From contig JAJAGP010000017.1 of the NCBI GenBank assembly GCA_025084515.1, forward strand, positions 485,120 through 549,119: DNA of 64,000 nucleotides. The letters run 5' to 3'. Source of the DNA: Ancistrus triradiatus (taxonomy: Eukaryota; Chordata; Actinopteri; Siluriformes; Loricariidae). The notes beneath the pieces were generated by a model that saw nothing but the letters and a program-made list of their open reading frames with translations, ran no database searches and had not been told where the DNA came from. Position 1 is the stretch's first letter. Each line of letters begins with the position of its first letter. Positions 1 to 10,304 of this stretch are shown one piece after another. Both the position numbers and the translations under genes were made by a program.

Positions 1-240
1 GGTCACACCAGATGCTGAAAGCAAAGGTTCACATACTTTTGCCACTTACTAATATGTAATATTGGATCATTTTCCTAAATAAATAAATGACCAAGTATAA
101 TATTTTTGTCTCATTTTTTTAACTGGGTTCTCTTTATCTACGTTTAGGACTTATGTGAAGATTTGATGATGTTTTAGGTCATATTTATGCAGAAATATAG
201 AAAATTCTAAAGGGTTCACAAACTTTCAAACAAAACTGTA
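1..240 (-). mobile_element. Tc1-like transposon, terminal fragment cut by the window edge
   Basis: The sequence matches the terminal part of the Tc1-like copies at 6386-7099, 9661-10304 and 56260-57672. It shares the 'ttttgccact' stretch, the run 'aaataaatgaccaagtataatattt' in part, and the ending 'gggttcacaaactttcaa'. Orientation follows the fuller copies, where the transposase is on the minus strand, so this is the transposase-5' side. The final terminal repeat is degenerate ('acaaaactgta' instead of 'gcaccactgta'). The other end lies outside the window. Confidence 0.85.
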
Positions 241-251
241 CAGTACTGTAG

Positions 252-475
252 ATGTAAAAGTAAAGAAAAACACAATAAACACAGCACAGATCTTCTCTGA
301 GCGAGAGCTATTGTGAATCAGATCACTGAATCACTGTGTACCTAGTCATGAATCATGAATCATGAGTTAAGTTCGGCTGAAATGAGTCACGTGGCTCATA
401 CAGGTTTAAGCAAGCGCGCCGAGTACCTCGCAACCATCAAGTACCGAGACAAATTTTTCTTGTCAACATGTACTT
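252..475 (+). mobile_element. pogo/Tigger-like DNA transposon fragment
   Basis: Reads as a diverged inverted copy of the segment at about 38300-38530. Shared stretches include 'caataaacacagca', 'agctattgtga', 'gaatcactgtgtac' and 'taccgagacaaattttt'. At 38268 the same family has a terminal repeat starting CAGTGGTACCTTGGTTCTC, which resembles pogo/Tigger ends. The terminal repeat itself is missing here. Confidence 0.6.
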
Positions 476-1063
476 ACAGCTACAACTACAGCTTTTATGT
501 TCAACAGCAAAAGTTTTTAGTTTTTTCATATACCACAAAGTGGTCAAAATACTGCCCTTGAACAGTCATTAAATCAACCTACACATTCAGGTTTACTTTC
601 TAACCTGTCTGTAACTCATCCTTTCTCTACTTGGATTCTGCCTTCTTATTGAGAATGAGATTGAGTGTTGTTCTTCACAAATTGGAGCTGAAGGCAGATA
701 AGTCTTAAACAGTATGAGACAGCTTTAAAGAGTGTTCAGTGTTGCTAAGATTTCACACTCTGTGAGTATAAGAAATTGATGTCAATTTGATGTATTGGCT
801 GCATTCCGGTTGCATGACTTAATTGAAATATATTGTTGTATATTGTAAGATATGAAATGGGGGCACATGATGCATTATTCACACAGTAAAAGTGAACTGG
901 CGTTGAGAAAGTACTAGACATCTATTTCATTTAACACATCAGTTCAGCCTGTTGGGATTCTGTCTCCTCTGTCTGCTACTAATTGAAGCTGCACTGCAGA
1001 TTGGTACACATCTTTTATATAATTTATTTTCTTGACTTATACTTGCTTTTTTTCTTTCCCCAG
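476..1063 (+). other. gabbr2: Intron upstream of the gabbr2 exon
   Basis: No coding or RNA feature is seen. The last 25 bases form a T/C-rich tract ending in 'tttccccag', a strong 3' splice acceptor directly before the exon. Confidence 0.6.
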
Positions 1064-1201
1064 TGTGACAACGCAAAGGGATTAAGGGCCTTCTTTGATG
1101 CAATCTGCTATGGTCCCAAACATTTAATGATCTTTGGTGGGGTGTGTCCATCAGTCACATCTATTATTGCTGAGTCATTAGAGGGGTGGAATCTGGTACA
1201 G
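1064..1201 (+). CDS. gabbr2: gabbr2 internal exon (GABA-B receptor subunit 2, extracellular domain)
   Basis: GABBR2 pairs with GABBR1 in the heterodimeric class C G-protein-coupled receptor for GABA and carries G-protein signalling at the neuronal membrane. The 138-bp exon is 46 codons, phase 0 at both ends, from CDNAKGLRAFFDA to SLEGWNLVQ. It is bounded by 'tttccccag' and 'gtaaga'. The peptide contains FGGVCPSVTSIIAESL, a near-invariant stretch of the N-terminal Venus-flytrap domain. From known family structure this is the second coding exon, beginning at the CDNAKG boundary. The cysteines of 'CDNAKG' and 'GGVCPS' are both present. An extra cysteine replaces a lysine found in the mammalian protein (DAICYGP). 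The open frame runs past the donor to 1321 only by chance. No neighbouring exon is in the window, in keeping with the very long introns of this gene in vertebrates. Confidence 0.95.
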
Positions 1202-3094
1202 GTAAGACCAACTTTTAACCACAATAATATTGGAATCAGCATGACATCTATATACTGTACACATCCACATATATCTATATATAATATATACACTATAGCT
1301 ATGGAAGAGTCATATTGCTAGTAGCTCAATACAACCCATGCTATTGCCACTGTTTGTCTGTGGAGAATATATGACTGTGTGCTTCATGTTATCTACCTGT
1401 TAAGAGTGAGTGTTCCTGAAATTGCAAATCACTAATTAGAAGGCATGTTTACATACTCTTTGACATATAAGTCTTGTGTAGTAAAAAGAGAGTTGGCAAT
1501 GTGTGAGCAATGACTACAGAAGCTACACATTTGTTTTATTATGGCACGATTGTGAGTGGCGGTCAAAACGTCAGATGCTAGCAGACATCTCACAAGAAGG
1601 AAAACTGTTCAATGAGAAATGTGAGGAAATGCCTCCATCTTCAGACATTATTTGTTGGAGTTAAGAAATGTGCTTGCTGTCAGGTAAGATGTAACATTTC
1701 TACAGTAACAATAAAAAGGCGGTTTGCAGAGGGAGGGTGGAATGGGTTGTTTTCTTTAGAATTTGGCTAAATGATACATTTCTTCACACCTCTCACATTG
1801 ATTGGCTGGTTCATCTTGAGGGATTGAGAGGATTGATCTCTTGGATAATCCAGGGTGTTGATTGCTCTGCCATTAACCTCTGCAGAGTGGATCTCTAATT
1901 AGCCTCCTTTAATATATGCAATCCTGATCCATTTTACAAGAGCAGATGAGATTAACATTAAGGGAGAGTATTATCCAGTGAAACAGTATCAATCAGTTAT
2001 TAACATAAGGTGGCATTTTCCGTCCATTGAAAAGGATGTAAGCTTAAACCCTAGACAGACATTTCAGCTGCTCAATTGTCATATGACAACTATGTAGTAC
2101 AACAGTTTGAGCTAGAGCCTCACTTCAATCACTTTTTCATTTCCTCGAGCATGATTCCTTGAACAATTTTGTTATTGTTATATACCATAATGTAAGAACT
2201 TTGTCAAATTCCAATGTTATTCTTTTCTGATTGAAAATCACTGACCTTCCCTTTAACCAGACTTTAAAATACATTTTGAATGCAAAACGACAGTGAGTTT
2301 TGAGGTTGAGTTCAAGAAAATTCACTTTCTTGGGAAGATTTAGTTTTATTTCATTATGTTGACATTAACATTAAAACTGACATAAAACTTACAAAGTAGT
2401 ACTACTTACTACGGTACTTACAAAGTACAGTTCGAGCTATTGAGGGTTAGGCATTGCTTAAAGGCCAAACAGTGACACATTTCCAACTGTGCCACCACTG
2501 TCTCCAAACCCCCAGTCTAACTGCATTACAAAACAGTGAGTGACAAAATAAAAATCTGCCACTGTACCACACCTCCCAAATTTAGTTAAAGGATACATTT
2601 CAGAGAATGCTAAATATCACAAAGGTTTAAGATTAGAGGTGTAAATCAAGTGATTGAGTGTAATTAAAGACACTTCTGAGAGGTGTATGTGAGAAGAAGT
2701 CTTTTGACGTCAGGAACTGCTGAGTACTTATTGAGATCTAACTTTTAAGTGCTTAATAATATTTTAAAAACCTTTATTCTCATGACATCCAGGTTTTGGT
2801 TGATCACTCGTAGAGCTATTAGATTGTTAGTTAGATTGACTGATTGAATAAATGATCACTTGATTTGTATAAGACTTTTATCACCCTGTAACAAAGTATC
2901 CTGTACACTCCAATGGAAGGGACTGTTTCTACATAAAATGCAAAAAAGTAGTTACACAGTTTTGGCAGTTTATGCCATCACTTGTCATTTAGTGTCTTTA
3001 AAATGGTTTTCTGTTTTCATAATATCCCCTCACAGCTTCATCACCCCTATTTCAATCCCGACCTCAGACTCACACACTCACACAGTCTGAAGAC
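1202..3094 (+). other. gabbr2: Start of the long gabbr2 downstream intron, no feature recognised
   Basis: Begins with donor GTAAGA. No repeat family, splice-flanked open frame or RNA gene is recognised. The part from about 1740 to 2000 looks less decayed than its surroundings, with TAATTAG-type homeodomain sites ('ctaattagcctcc'). It could be a conserved non-coding element, but only cross-species alignment would show that. Confidence 0.5.
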
Positions 3095-3232
3095 ACGAAT
3101 TAGGTTATTTGGCTACACTAAATTGGCCTGATCTGACTAATTACAATGTAACCTCGTGTATCGATGTAACCTTAAGTCTGTCTTTAAAATAGCCATTGAT
3201 GTTGTACGCGATATTAAAAAAAACAAATAACC
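3095..3232 (+). mobile_element. SINE 3'-end fragment (DANA/Mermaid-like)
   Basis: Parallels the 3' half of the SINE at 20247-20560: 'taggttatttggctacactaaattggcc...ctga', then 'gatgtaacctt', 'gtctgtc' and an A-rich end. The tRNA-like head is missing. Confidence 0.6.
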
Positions 3233-3479
3233 AAACAACAGCTAAACACATTCTGCTTCATACTACATTATACTGTTCACGGCATTGGAGCATTTCTTAT
3301 ACATAGGACAGCAAATGTTTTTTGATTGTTCATTTTTTCCAAGTACAATTCAGTGCTTTCTGGATGAAGGTTGAATGTGATGTTAGTGATGGGAAGTGAT
3401 ATTGATTATTCCCAGACTGACAGCTAACAAATACAGTAAACAAACAAAAATAGCATTATACAGTACATGTTTAGCATAG

Positions 3480-3777
3480 GGCGGCACAGTGGCTCAGTGG
3501 GTAGCACTGTCACCTCACAGGAAAAGGACGGGTACTTTCTGTGTGGACTCTCCATGTCCTGCCCGTGTCTGCCTGGGTTTACTCCGGGTACCTCCCACTG
3601 TCCAAAAACATGCTTTATGATAATTGATTACACTAAAGTGACCCCTAGTGTGTGTGTATGTATGTGTATGAGTGTGTAAGTGTATGTGCCCTACGATGGA
3701 TTGTATCCTATGCCAGCAGTTCTCCCGCAACCCTGTCCAGGATTAAGCGGATGGATGGATGGATGGATGGATGGATG
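3480..3777 (+). mobile_element. DANA/Mermaid-like tRNA-derived SINE with GGAT tail
   Basis: Starts 'gggcggcacagtggctcagtgg' (tRNA-like A-box region) and 'gtagcactgtcacctcacag'. The typical central body follows: 'gtgtggactctccatgtcctgcccgtg' in part, and a cognate of 'tcctcccacagtccaaa'. It ends in 'aggattaagcggatggatgg' with a seven-unit GGAT repeat (3749-3777). The B-box region is damaged. No coding capacity. Confidence 0.85.
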
Positions 3778-4231
3778 TTTAGTATATGGAGATTTGTGAG
3801 TGAGAATATTGTGCAGTAATATTTGTTAAATATTTTTTGCAAATATTTTTGTTCGTTTGTGAATATTTGCAGGTCACTAACCCTAGACCCTAACAATAGC
3901 ATTGTTAACTGGAAGTAGGCTGGTATCACTATGAAAAGAAAAAAAAAAAATCATACGGTGATTTATATATGGGGTTTGGATTTTTATTGGCAATACTACT
4001 TAAATTGACATCTTACCGGTTAATGACAATTGACAAAAATAACTAAATTCATGTATAAAATAGATAATTTAGGAATTCGCTACAAAAAAGTAGGGTATCA
4101 TGTCAAGTATTTGAAGTGTCTGATAATGGAGGATAATGGATCAGCCAAATATTAATGTCTGATCACTTCGTTTTGAGATTTTGCAAATTAAGAGTGATTT
4201 AAGAATATCATGAGTACTTCAAGTGTTCCAC
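3778..4231. other. Unannotated intron between SINE and LTR element
   Basis: AT-rich sequence with short direct repeats ('gcaaatatttttgtt', 'gtgaatatttgcagg'). Nothing else is recognised. The last five bases, TCCAC (4227-4231), are the expected target-site copy for the LTR element that follows. Confidence 0.4.
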
Positions 4232-4949
4232 TGTTAGGAACCCCCATCACTTTGTGGATTTCCCCCAAGCGGACACTAGATGGCAGTGTTGGCTTGGCCA
4301 TCTTACCGGGATCCACACAGTTCACGCAATCGTGCATGCAACTGCTAATTGCTGCACGTTTGTGGACACCTGTCAGTGGCACTATTTAAGAGCTCGCTTT
4401 GGCACTGACAGGTGTCGCACCCTCGCATCGCCTCGTGCTTCGCTTCGTGATCATTGACGTATTCTCTGAGACCTCACCCATCTCACAGTCTGTTCGTGTC
4501 CGCCACGATAGGGAAACCAGTACAACCTGCCTTGCAAAGAAGGTGGGCCGAGTAGAGTCTAGAGGCTCGAGGTAACCTGGTATGGCTTAGCCAATAGGCA
4601 AGGGAAAGCTGCTTCATCGCAAAGTACCTCTCTCTCCTCGCGCCTCGTTCTGCTCTCTGGTCGCTCGGCGTGAGTGACCTCCCTGGCACTGTGCATGCAC
4701 ACCTTCTGCACACCTCGACATTCCTTGGCACAGCTGAGCTCTTGTGAGCACAGTTCGTCTCTGTAGCTAGAGACCCCGCGTTCGATCCACGGGTCCTTCA
4801 CTATCTGCAGACCCATTCTTTCTTTTGTTCATTCATTTATTTATATTTGGTTCATCCATTCCATCTGTAGCTAACATCACTTGTGTCCTAAAACCTGTTA
4901 TTCTTTGTTTTCACAGTTTGCCTCCATTTTATTATGCCGAACCGTAACA
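4232..4949 (+). repeat. Left LTR of family A element
   Basis: 718 bp, from TGTTAGGAACCCCC to GAACCGTAACA. 'cactatttaagagctcgc' is the probable TATA-box/transcript-start area and recurs in the right LTR and the solo LTR. Compared with the right LTR it lacks roughly 290 bp between 'tctgtagc' and 'tagagacc', a deletion at a short shared motif. Confidence 0.85.
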
Positions 4950-5268
4950 GTAGGGTGCGAACAGTAAAAGGACACAGTTTAAAGGTCCCTAGTCACGGTA
5001 TCTCTACCCGGGTCCTGGCTGACTTTTGGGGGCCCGTCCATTAACTGTGGCCGAGTCATGAACCCGGTATGGCATTCCAACTCTCCTAAGCTGCCCAGCT
5101 CTCGCCGCCGCAAGTGCCGTTGTCCATCTGGAATTCAGGTAGCCCTTGATCTGCCCACCACTTACCTGGACCTCCAGCCACTCAGGCTTGCCTTAGAGCT
5201 GCCTAGCATTTTTAATTTAAATTTTAATTTGTAATGTTTTTTAGGGCTCCAGGGAGGTAGCTGAGTAC

Positions 5269-5457
5269 ATGGCTGAGTTCCGTGCTGTGGCCAAGACGAG
5301 TGGCTTTAACGCACCGCTGCTCATGCATCTAATTGAAAGGCATCTTAATCAGGAAGTGGACATTGAACTGCTCTTCCACCCACCCCCCTCTTCCCTGGTT
5401 GATCTGTTCGACCTGACCATATGGGCTGAAGTCTGCCTTAAAAGGCAGAACAGGTAG
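5269..5457 (+). pseudogene. gag-like remnant of the family A LTR element
   Basis: A 62-residue open frame starting MAEFRAVAKTSGF and ending in AEVCLKRQNR, closed by TAG. The pattern (short helix, 'LLMHLIERHLNQEV', then 'SLVDLFDLTIWAEVCLKRQ') resembles the C-terminal capsid part of Ty3/gypsy Gag proteins of the Sushi/Mart type. There the segment before the zinc knuckle reads like '...FDLAIRAEACLRRQ'. No zinc knuckle (CCHC) follows. The N-terminal half of Gag is missing, so this is a fragment, not a functional protein. The frame continues after the stop into the proline-rich repeat region. Gag function itself is family knowledge; only the resemblance is seen here. Confidence 0.6.
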
Positions 5458-5499
5458 AGAGTGGGTCTGACCTGCAACTTGTCATTTCCGTCCTGGCTG

Positions 5500-6161
5500 A
5501 AACATTTCGTACCTGAGCAGTTAGCGCCACCCAACTTTGTACCTGAGCTCGCCGTGCCCTTTAGCTTTATAACGGAGCAGTTATCACTGCCCAGCTTTGT
5601 ACCTGAGCACGCCATGCCCGATAGCTCCGTAACTGAGCAGTTAGTGCCACCTAGCTCATACCGGAGCACGCCGTGCCCTTTAGCTCCGTACCTGAGCAGT
5701 TGGTGCCACCCAGCTCTGTACCTGAGCTTGCTGCGCTCTTTAGCTCTATAACTGAGCAGTTAGTGTTGCCCAGCTCCGAACCTGAGCACGCCGCACCCTT
5801 TAGCTCCGTACCTGAGCACGCTGTGCCATTTACCTCCATACCTGAGCTTGCCGCGCCCCTTGGTTCCATACACGAGCATGTTAGCTCTGTACTGGAGTCT
5901 TCTGCACCACGGTCACTTTTGTTGACTTCGGTGAAAATGTCATTGGCATCGGCATCAGTCCGCCCAACCATGCGACTCGTGCCGACCTTTTTTCTTGGTC
6001 TTTTTGGACCGAGCTCTGCCCTTGAGCTGCCTGTGCTGAGCTCCGCCTCTGTACAGCCTGTGCTAAGCTCCACCCCTGAACCGCCTGTGCCGAGCTCTGC
6101 CCCTGAGCCCCCTGTGCCAAGCTCCGCTCTTGTCCCTCCTGTGGCTAGCCCCGAGCCATAA
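5500..6161 (+). repeat. Proline-rich 10-residue coding repeat inside family A element
   Basis: About 17 imperfect 30-bp units, 'gtacctgagcacgccgtgcc...agctcc'. On the plus strand they encode [V/I]PE(Q/H)(L/A)(V/A)PxSS. The frame is open from 5461 to 5751 and, after a shift, from 5673 to 6161, ending in shorter 'PVPSSAPEPP' units. Antisense frames of similar length are by-products of the repeat. A comparable region occupies the same place in the elements at 13362, 27007 and 38795. Confidence 0.75.
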
Positions 6162-6385
6162 CCATGCAACCATGCCTTTTTCCTGGCTCGTGTTGCCCCA
6201 CCCTCCCTTTTAGCCCTTGCTTCAGGGTTTGTCCTGCTTACCAAGGCCTCCCTGTACACAACACGCTTAAACCTGAGCGCATTCGTGAGGCTAAGGGGGC
6301 AGTGGTAACTCTAGGGGCGTCGTTGGGGGTGGGAGTACTGTTAGGACCCCCCAGCGCTGTGTGTATTGCCCCCAAGCGGACACTA

Positions 6386-7099
6386 CAGTGGTGCTTGAAA
6401 GTTTGTGAACCCTTTGGAATTTTATACATTTCTTCATAAATATTACCTAAAACATCATCAGAGTTTCACACAAGTCCTAATAGTAGATAAAGAGAACCCA
6501 GTTAAACAAATGAGACAAAAATGTTGTACTTGGTCATTTATTTATTGAGGAAAATGATCCAATATTGCATATTAGTGAACGGTAAAAGTATGTGAATTTT
6601 TGCTTTCAGTATCTGGTGTGACTGTGGGTTGGTGGAATCCAAACTCTTTAGAGATGGTTTTGCAACCTTTTCCAGCCTGATGAGCATCAACAACTCTTTT
6701 TCTGAAGTCCTTAGAAATCTTCTTTGTTCGTGCCATGATACACTTCCACAAACATGTTGTGAAGAGCAGACTTTGATAGATCCCTGTTCTTTAAATAAAA
6801 CAGGGTGCCCACTCACACCTGATTGTCATCCCACTGATTGAAAACACCTGACTCTAATTTCAACTTCAAATTAACTGCTAATCCTAGAGGTTCACATACT
6901 TTTGCCACTCACTAATATGTAATATTGGTGCACTTTCCTCAAAAAATAAATGACCAAGTATAATATTTTTGTCTCATTTGTTTAACTCGGTTCTCTTTAT
7001 CTACTTTTAGGACTTGTGTGAAAATCTGATGATGTTTTAAGTCATATTTTTGCAGAAATATAAAATACTAAAGGGTTCACAAACTTTCAAGCACCACTG
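6386..7099 (-). mobile_element. Deleted Tc1-like transposon nested in the right LTR
   Basis: 714 bp bounded by inverted ends CAGTGGTGCTTGAAAG...CTTTCAAGCACCACTG and flanked by TA on both sides (6384-6385 and 7100-7101). Removing the element and one TA restores 'cactagatgg', exactly as the left LTR reads, so the target site is certain. The interior is about half that of the 1413-bp copy at 56260 and keeps only the transposase N-terminal region on the minus strand. Confidence 0.95.
6538..6736 (-). pseudogene. Tc1-like transposase N-terminal fragment
   Basis: Minus-strand remains of the helix-turn-helix part of a Tc1-like transposase. The start codon at 6736 is inside the conserved context 'gtgccatgata'. 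It is followed by codons for a KEISKDFRKR-like run, disturbed here ('RTKKISKDFRKRVVDAHQ' in the fuller copy). The frame breaks after roughly 40 codons and the DDE catalytic core is deleted. It can only be a passive copy mobilised by transposase from elsewhere. Confidence 0.7.
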
Positions 7100-8035
7100 T
7101 AGATGGCTTGGCCATCATACCGGGATCCACACAGTTCACTAGCAGATGCATGCTCAATTGCGGACACCTGTCAATGGCACTATTTAAGAGCTCGCTTTGG
7201 CACTGACAGGTGTCGCACCCTCACGTCGCCTTGCTTTGCCTCGCGCTTCGCTTTGCGATCATTAGCATATTCTTTGAGACCTCATCCGTCTCAGTCTGTT
7301 CATGTTCTCCCCGGTAGGGAAACTGGTACAACCCACCTTGCAAAGAGGGTGGGCCGAGTAGAATCTAGACGCTCGTGGTAACCTGGTAGGGCTTAGCCAC
7401 TAGGCAAGGAAAAGCTGCTTCATCACCACGTACCTCTCTCTCCTTGCGCCTCTTTCCATTCTCCGGTTGCTCGGCGTGAGCGATCTTCCTGGTGAACACT
7501 GCCTGTGCAATCATCTTACTACGCACGTGCACCTTCTGCGCACCTCGGCGCAGCTGAGTTCTTGCGAGCAAAGTTCTGCTTTGTAGCGTTCGCATCTGAC
7601 CTGCGCTCCGCACTCCTTCAGTTTCCCTTTTTACTTTCATTTTAGGACGTGGTGCTCGCATCTTGCCTGAGGCTTTCCTCAGCACCTCCCTTTTTCCTTT
7701 CATTTCCTTAATGCCGTACGACCTTAGTTTGAGTCCGTTTTAAGCGGCGCTTGTGTCTGCCGTTTTTTCCTCCTCGCTTTCCTAGTTGCTACGCTCTGTG
7801 TATGCGTGGTACGAGTAAGAGCGTTCCGTTATCGTTTCTTTGGTTTTATTTAAGCCTCAGCACCTCGATGCTACGAGCTTAGAGCGCCCATCTCTGAAGC
7901 TAGAGACCTGGTGTTTGATCCACGGGTCCTGCACTATATGCAGATCCATTCTTTCTTTTGTTCTGTTAATTTTTTTATATTTCGTTCTCTTATTGATTTA
8001 TCTTTGGTTCATCCATTTCATCTGGAGCTAACAGC

Positions 8036-8136
8036 ACTTGGGTCCTAAAACCTGTTATTCTTTATTTTCACAGTTCGTCATAAGAAAACAGAGGCGAACC
8101 TTGAAAACAAAGAATAACGGGTTTTAGGACCCAAGT
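8036..8136. repeat. Inverted duplication at the end of the right LTR
   Basis: The 42-bp arm 8036-8077 ('acttgggtcctaaaacc'...) reappears inverted at 8095-8136 ('...ggttttaggacccaagt') around a 17-bp spacer. Differences between the arms are few. The LTR end already contains a small palindrome (ttcg...cgaacc), which is where the arms turn back. Confidence 0.9.
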
Positions 8137-9485
8137 CATCCATGCTGTAGTATGTGCAGATTTAAACTGTAACCATGCAGTTGGGAACTGACAGTATACA
8201 ATACATTGGCATGATTGCTGCAGGAGTATATTTGGAAAGCAAGGGCTTTACATTTTAGTGCATGATAAATTATAGCTTTGCCTTTACAGCAAAAAAAAAA
8301 AAAAGTGGCTAGTTATCAAAGTTCTCTAATATTCAGTAGGATTACAAAATTTACTCCATTTCGTATCCATAACTATAAATAGTATGTCAAATTACACTGA
8401 TTTTCAAAATGGTGACAAAGGGCCAAATTTTACTTTTTTCAACTTCAGATGTAATTTAATGCTAAAACAGAACAAGAATAACTGCCCACTACTTATTTAC
8501 GAGGTGGCATTGCACTCTGAGTCTGACAGGGTCTCACCTGCTATCGGAAGTGCTTGGTCACACACCATCGTTCTTTCTGACGTCAGCAAATGTGAGAGTG
8601 AGAAGATCAGTTTGTTCATTCCTGTGCAGCTACTGCCCTAAAATGCATTATAATTCTAAGTTCAGTAGTGTTTTTTTGTTATCTGGAGTGTAATTTATAA
8701 AAGATAAATATTTTATGAGCAACATTCACCATCATGCAGATTTCATAGCCAAAATTCTTTACAGGTATTGAATACCATCATGTAGTGAAATGACATCAGC
8801 TTTCAAAGTTCTTTGTGAAGGGAAAGAGCAGTAGTTTGAAAGAAGAAGCTGACAGACTGTCAGAGAACAGATGAAGAATCTAAAGTAATATATGGTGATT
8901 CATACTGACTGCCAGTTTAGGGCGCAGTGAGAAAGTTCCCTGGAAAGAAAGATGAAGAAAAACTGAACTCAGTAAACTGTGGATGGCCTATCAGAAAATA
9001 TAAAAAGAACAGTACAGATACAGAGCCCCAAAAAAAGTATTAACAATTCAATATTACATTTATCTTGTATATATTCATCTTCTTCTCAGAGCAAACTTCA
9101 ACCTCTTATTTTATGTAAATTCATGAAGAAAAATGATCTCTGTCCTTTTATAAACCATTTGTTTCTTTGTGAAATAGATGATTGTTTATAAAAGTCAGTA
9201 TTTTAAAATAATATTATAGTAAAGATGTAACTTAATGATTGCTATAAAAATTTTGTTAAACATATATCCTTATTATTTAAATGGAGTTAAAAGTTAGAAA
9301 ATCTCTATTACTCTGCCTGCTTTGGACTATATGGACACCTTTTTCAGTGTTTCACTGTAGCTTTGCAATGGCAACATGTAACATGGCAGGTGATCCAGAT
9401 GAAACTATGTAATGTAGTATATAGTTCAGTTTATTGTGTGTATATAATATAGCATTTATAGTATACTACACTATCTATGCGTGGG
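8137..9485. other. Intron sequence without recognised feature
   Basis: AT-rich, with an A15 run near 8290. The open frame at 8384-8641 has no family resemblance and no splice context that stands out. No repeat family is recognised. Confidence 0.4.
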
Positions 9486-9576
9486 TGAGCCCATGCAAAT
9501 TGTAGCCTCAGTTGCCTGTTCTTAGCTGACAGGAGTGGCACCCAGTGTGGTCTTCTGCTGATGTAGCTTATCTGCT

Positions 9577-9954
9577 TCAAAGTTCAACATCAACATAGTG
9601 TGCATTCAGAGATGCTCTTCTGCAAACTTTGGTTGTGCTTATTTGAGTTATTGTTCCCTTAACATTAACATTAGCCAATGTGAGAGAGATCTTCAGTTGC
9701 TTAGAAGTTACCCTGGGGTCCTTTGTGACCTCGCCAACTATTACACGCTCTGCTTTTGGAGTGATCTTTGTTGGTCGACCACTCCTGGGGAGGGTAACAA
9801 TGGTCTTGAATTTACTCCATTTGTACACAATCTGTCTGACTGTGGACTGGTGGAGTCCAAACTCTGTAGAGATGGTTTTGTAACCTTTTCCAGCCTGATG
9901 AGCATCAGCAAGTCTTTTTCTGAGGTCCTCAGAAATCTCCTTTGTTCGTGCCAT
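9577..9954 (-). pseudogene. Chimeric transposase remnant spanning two Tc1 elements
   Basis: From the ATG at 9954 (MARTKEISEDLRKR) the frame encodes a Tc1-like transposase N-terminus. It contains the first helix-turn-helix (HQAGKGYKTISTEFGLHQST), a GRP-type linker (LPRSGRPTKITPKAE) and the second DNA-binding subdomain (TKDPRVTSKQLKISL). After the truncation point near 9661 the frame runs on into the host Tc1-like element. There it reads TITQISTTKVCRRASLNAH, which matches the other family's region after its second DNA-binding subdomain with small shifts. The catalytic D, D and E are absent. The continuous frame is therefore an accident of nesting. Confidence 0.75.
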
Positions 9955-10304
9955 GATACACTTCCACAAACATGTGCTGTGAAGAGCAGACTTTGATAGA
10001 TGCGTGTTCTTTAAATAAAACAAGGTGTCCACTCACACCTGATTGTTTTTCCATTGTTGAAATCACCTTCGTATTAACTGCTAATCCTAGAGGTTCACAT
10101 ACTTTTGCCACTCACTAACATGTAATATTGGATCATTTTCCTCAAAAAATAAATGACCAAGTATAATATTTTTGTCTCATTTGTTTAACTGGGTTCTCTT
10201 TGTCTACTTTTAGGACTTGTGTGAAAATCTGATTATGTTTTAGGTCATATTTATGCAGAAATATAAAAAATTCTAAAGGGTTCACAAACTTTCAAGCACC
10301 ACTG
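9661..10304 (-). mobile_element. Tc1-like transposon (CAGTGGTGCTTGAAAG family), one end truncated, nested
   Basis: The right terminus 'ctttcaagcaccactg' is intact and followed by TA (10305-10306). The left terminus and the transposase C-terminal half are missing. Sequence begins abruptly at 'aacattaacattagcc', within the coding region. It interrupts the older Tc1-like element around it. Confidence 0.85.

Larger units (their letters stand above)
6339..8100 (+). repeat. Right LTR of family A element, interrupted
   Basis: Starts TGTTAGGACCCCCC. After 47 bases it is broken by a Tc1-like insertion (6386-7099 plus one TA copy) and resumes at 'gatggcttggcc' exactly as the left LTR reads. It keeps the approximately 290 bp missing from the left LTR. 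It runs to 'gaggcgaacc' at 8100, where 'gtaaca' should follow but an inverted copy of upstream LTR sequence begins. Confidence 0.85.
4232..8136 (+). mobile_element. Non-autonomous Ty3/gypsy-type LTR retrotransposon (family A), gag-only
   Basis: Two direct terminal copies start TGTTAGGA at 4232 and 6339 and enclose a 1389-bp interior. The left LTR ends ...CCGTAACA (TG...CA ends). A purine-rich tract, 'gttgggggtgggagt', lies directly before the right LTR. The interior holds a gag-like remnant and then a proline-rich repeat region. There is no protease, reverse transcriptase, RNase H or integrase, so mobilisation would need an autonomous partner. A related solo LTR sits at 22198-23188. The right LTR is split by a Tc1-like element and its last bases are replaced by an inverted duplication, so the right target-site copy is lost. 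Confidence 0.85.

Noticed and set aside
5651..6259. A 202-codon minus-strand frame over the proline-rich repeat of the first LTR element
   Set aside because: It is the antisense reading of a 30-bp tandem repeat whose plus strand is the likely coding sense. Repeats in multiples of three stay open on several frames.
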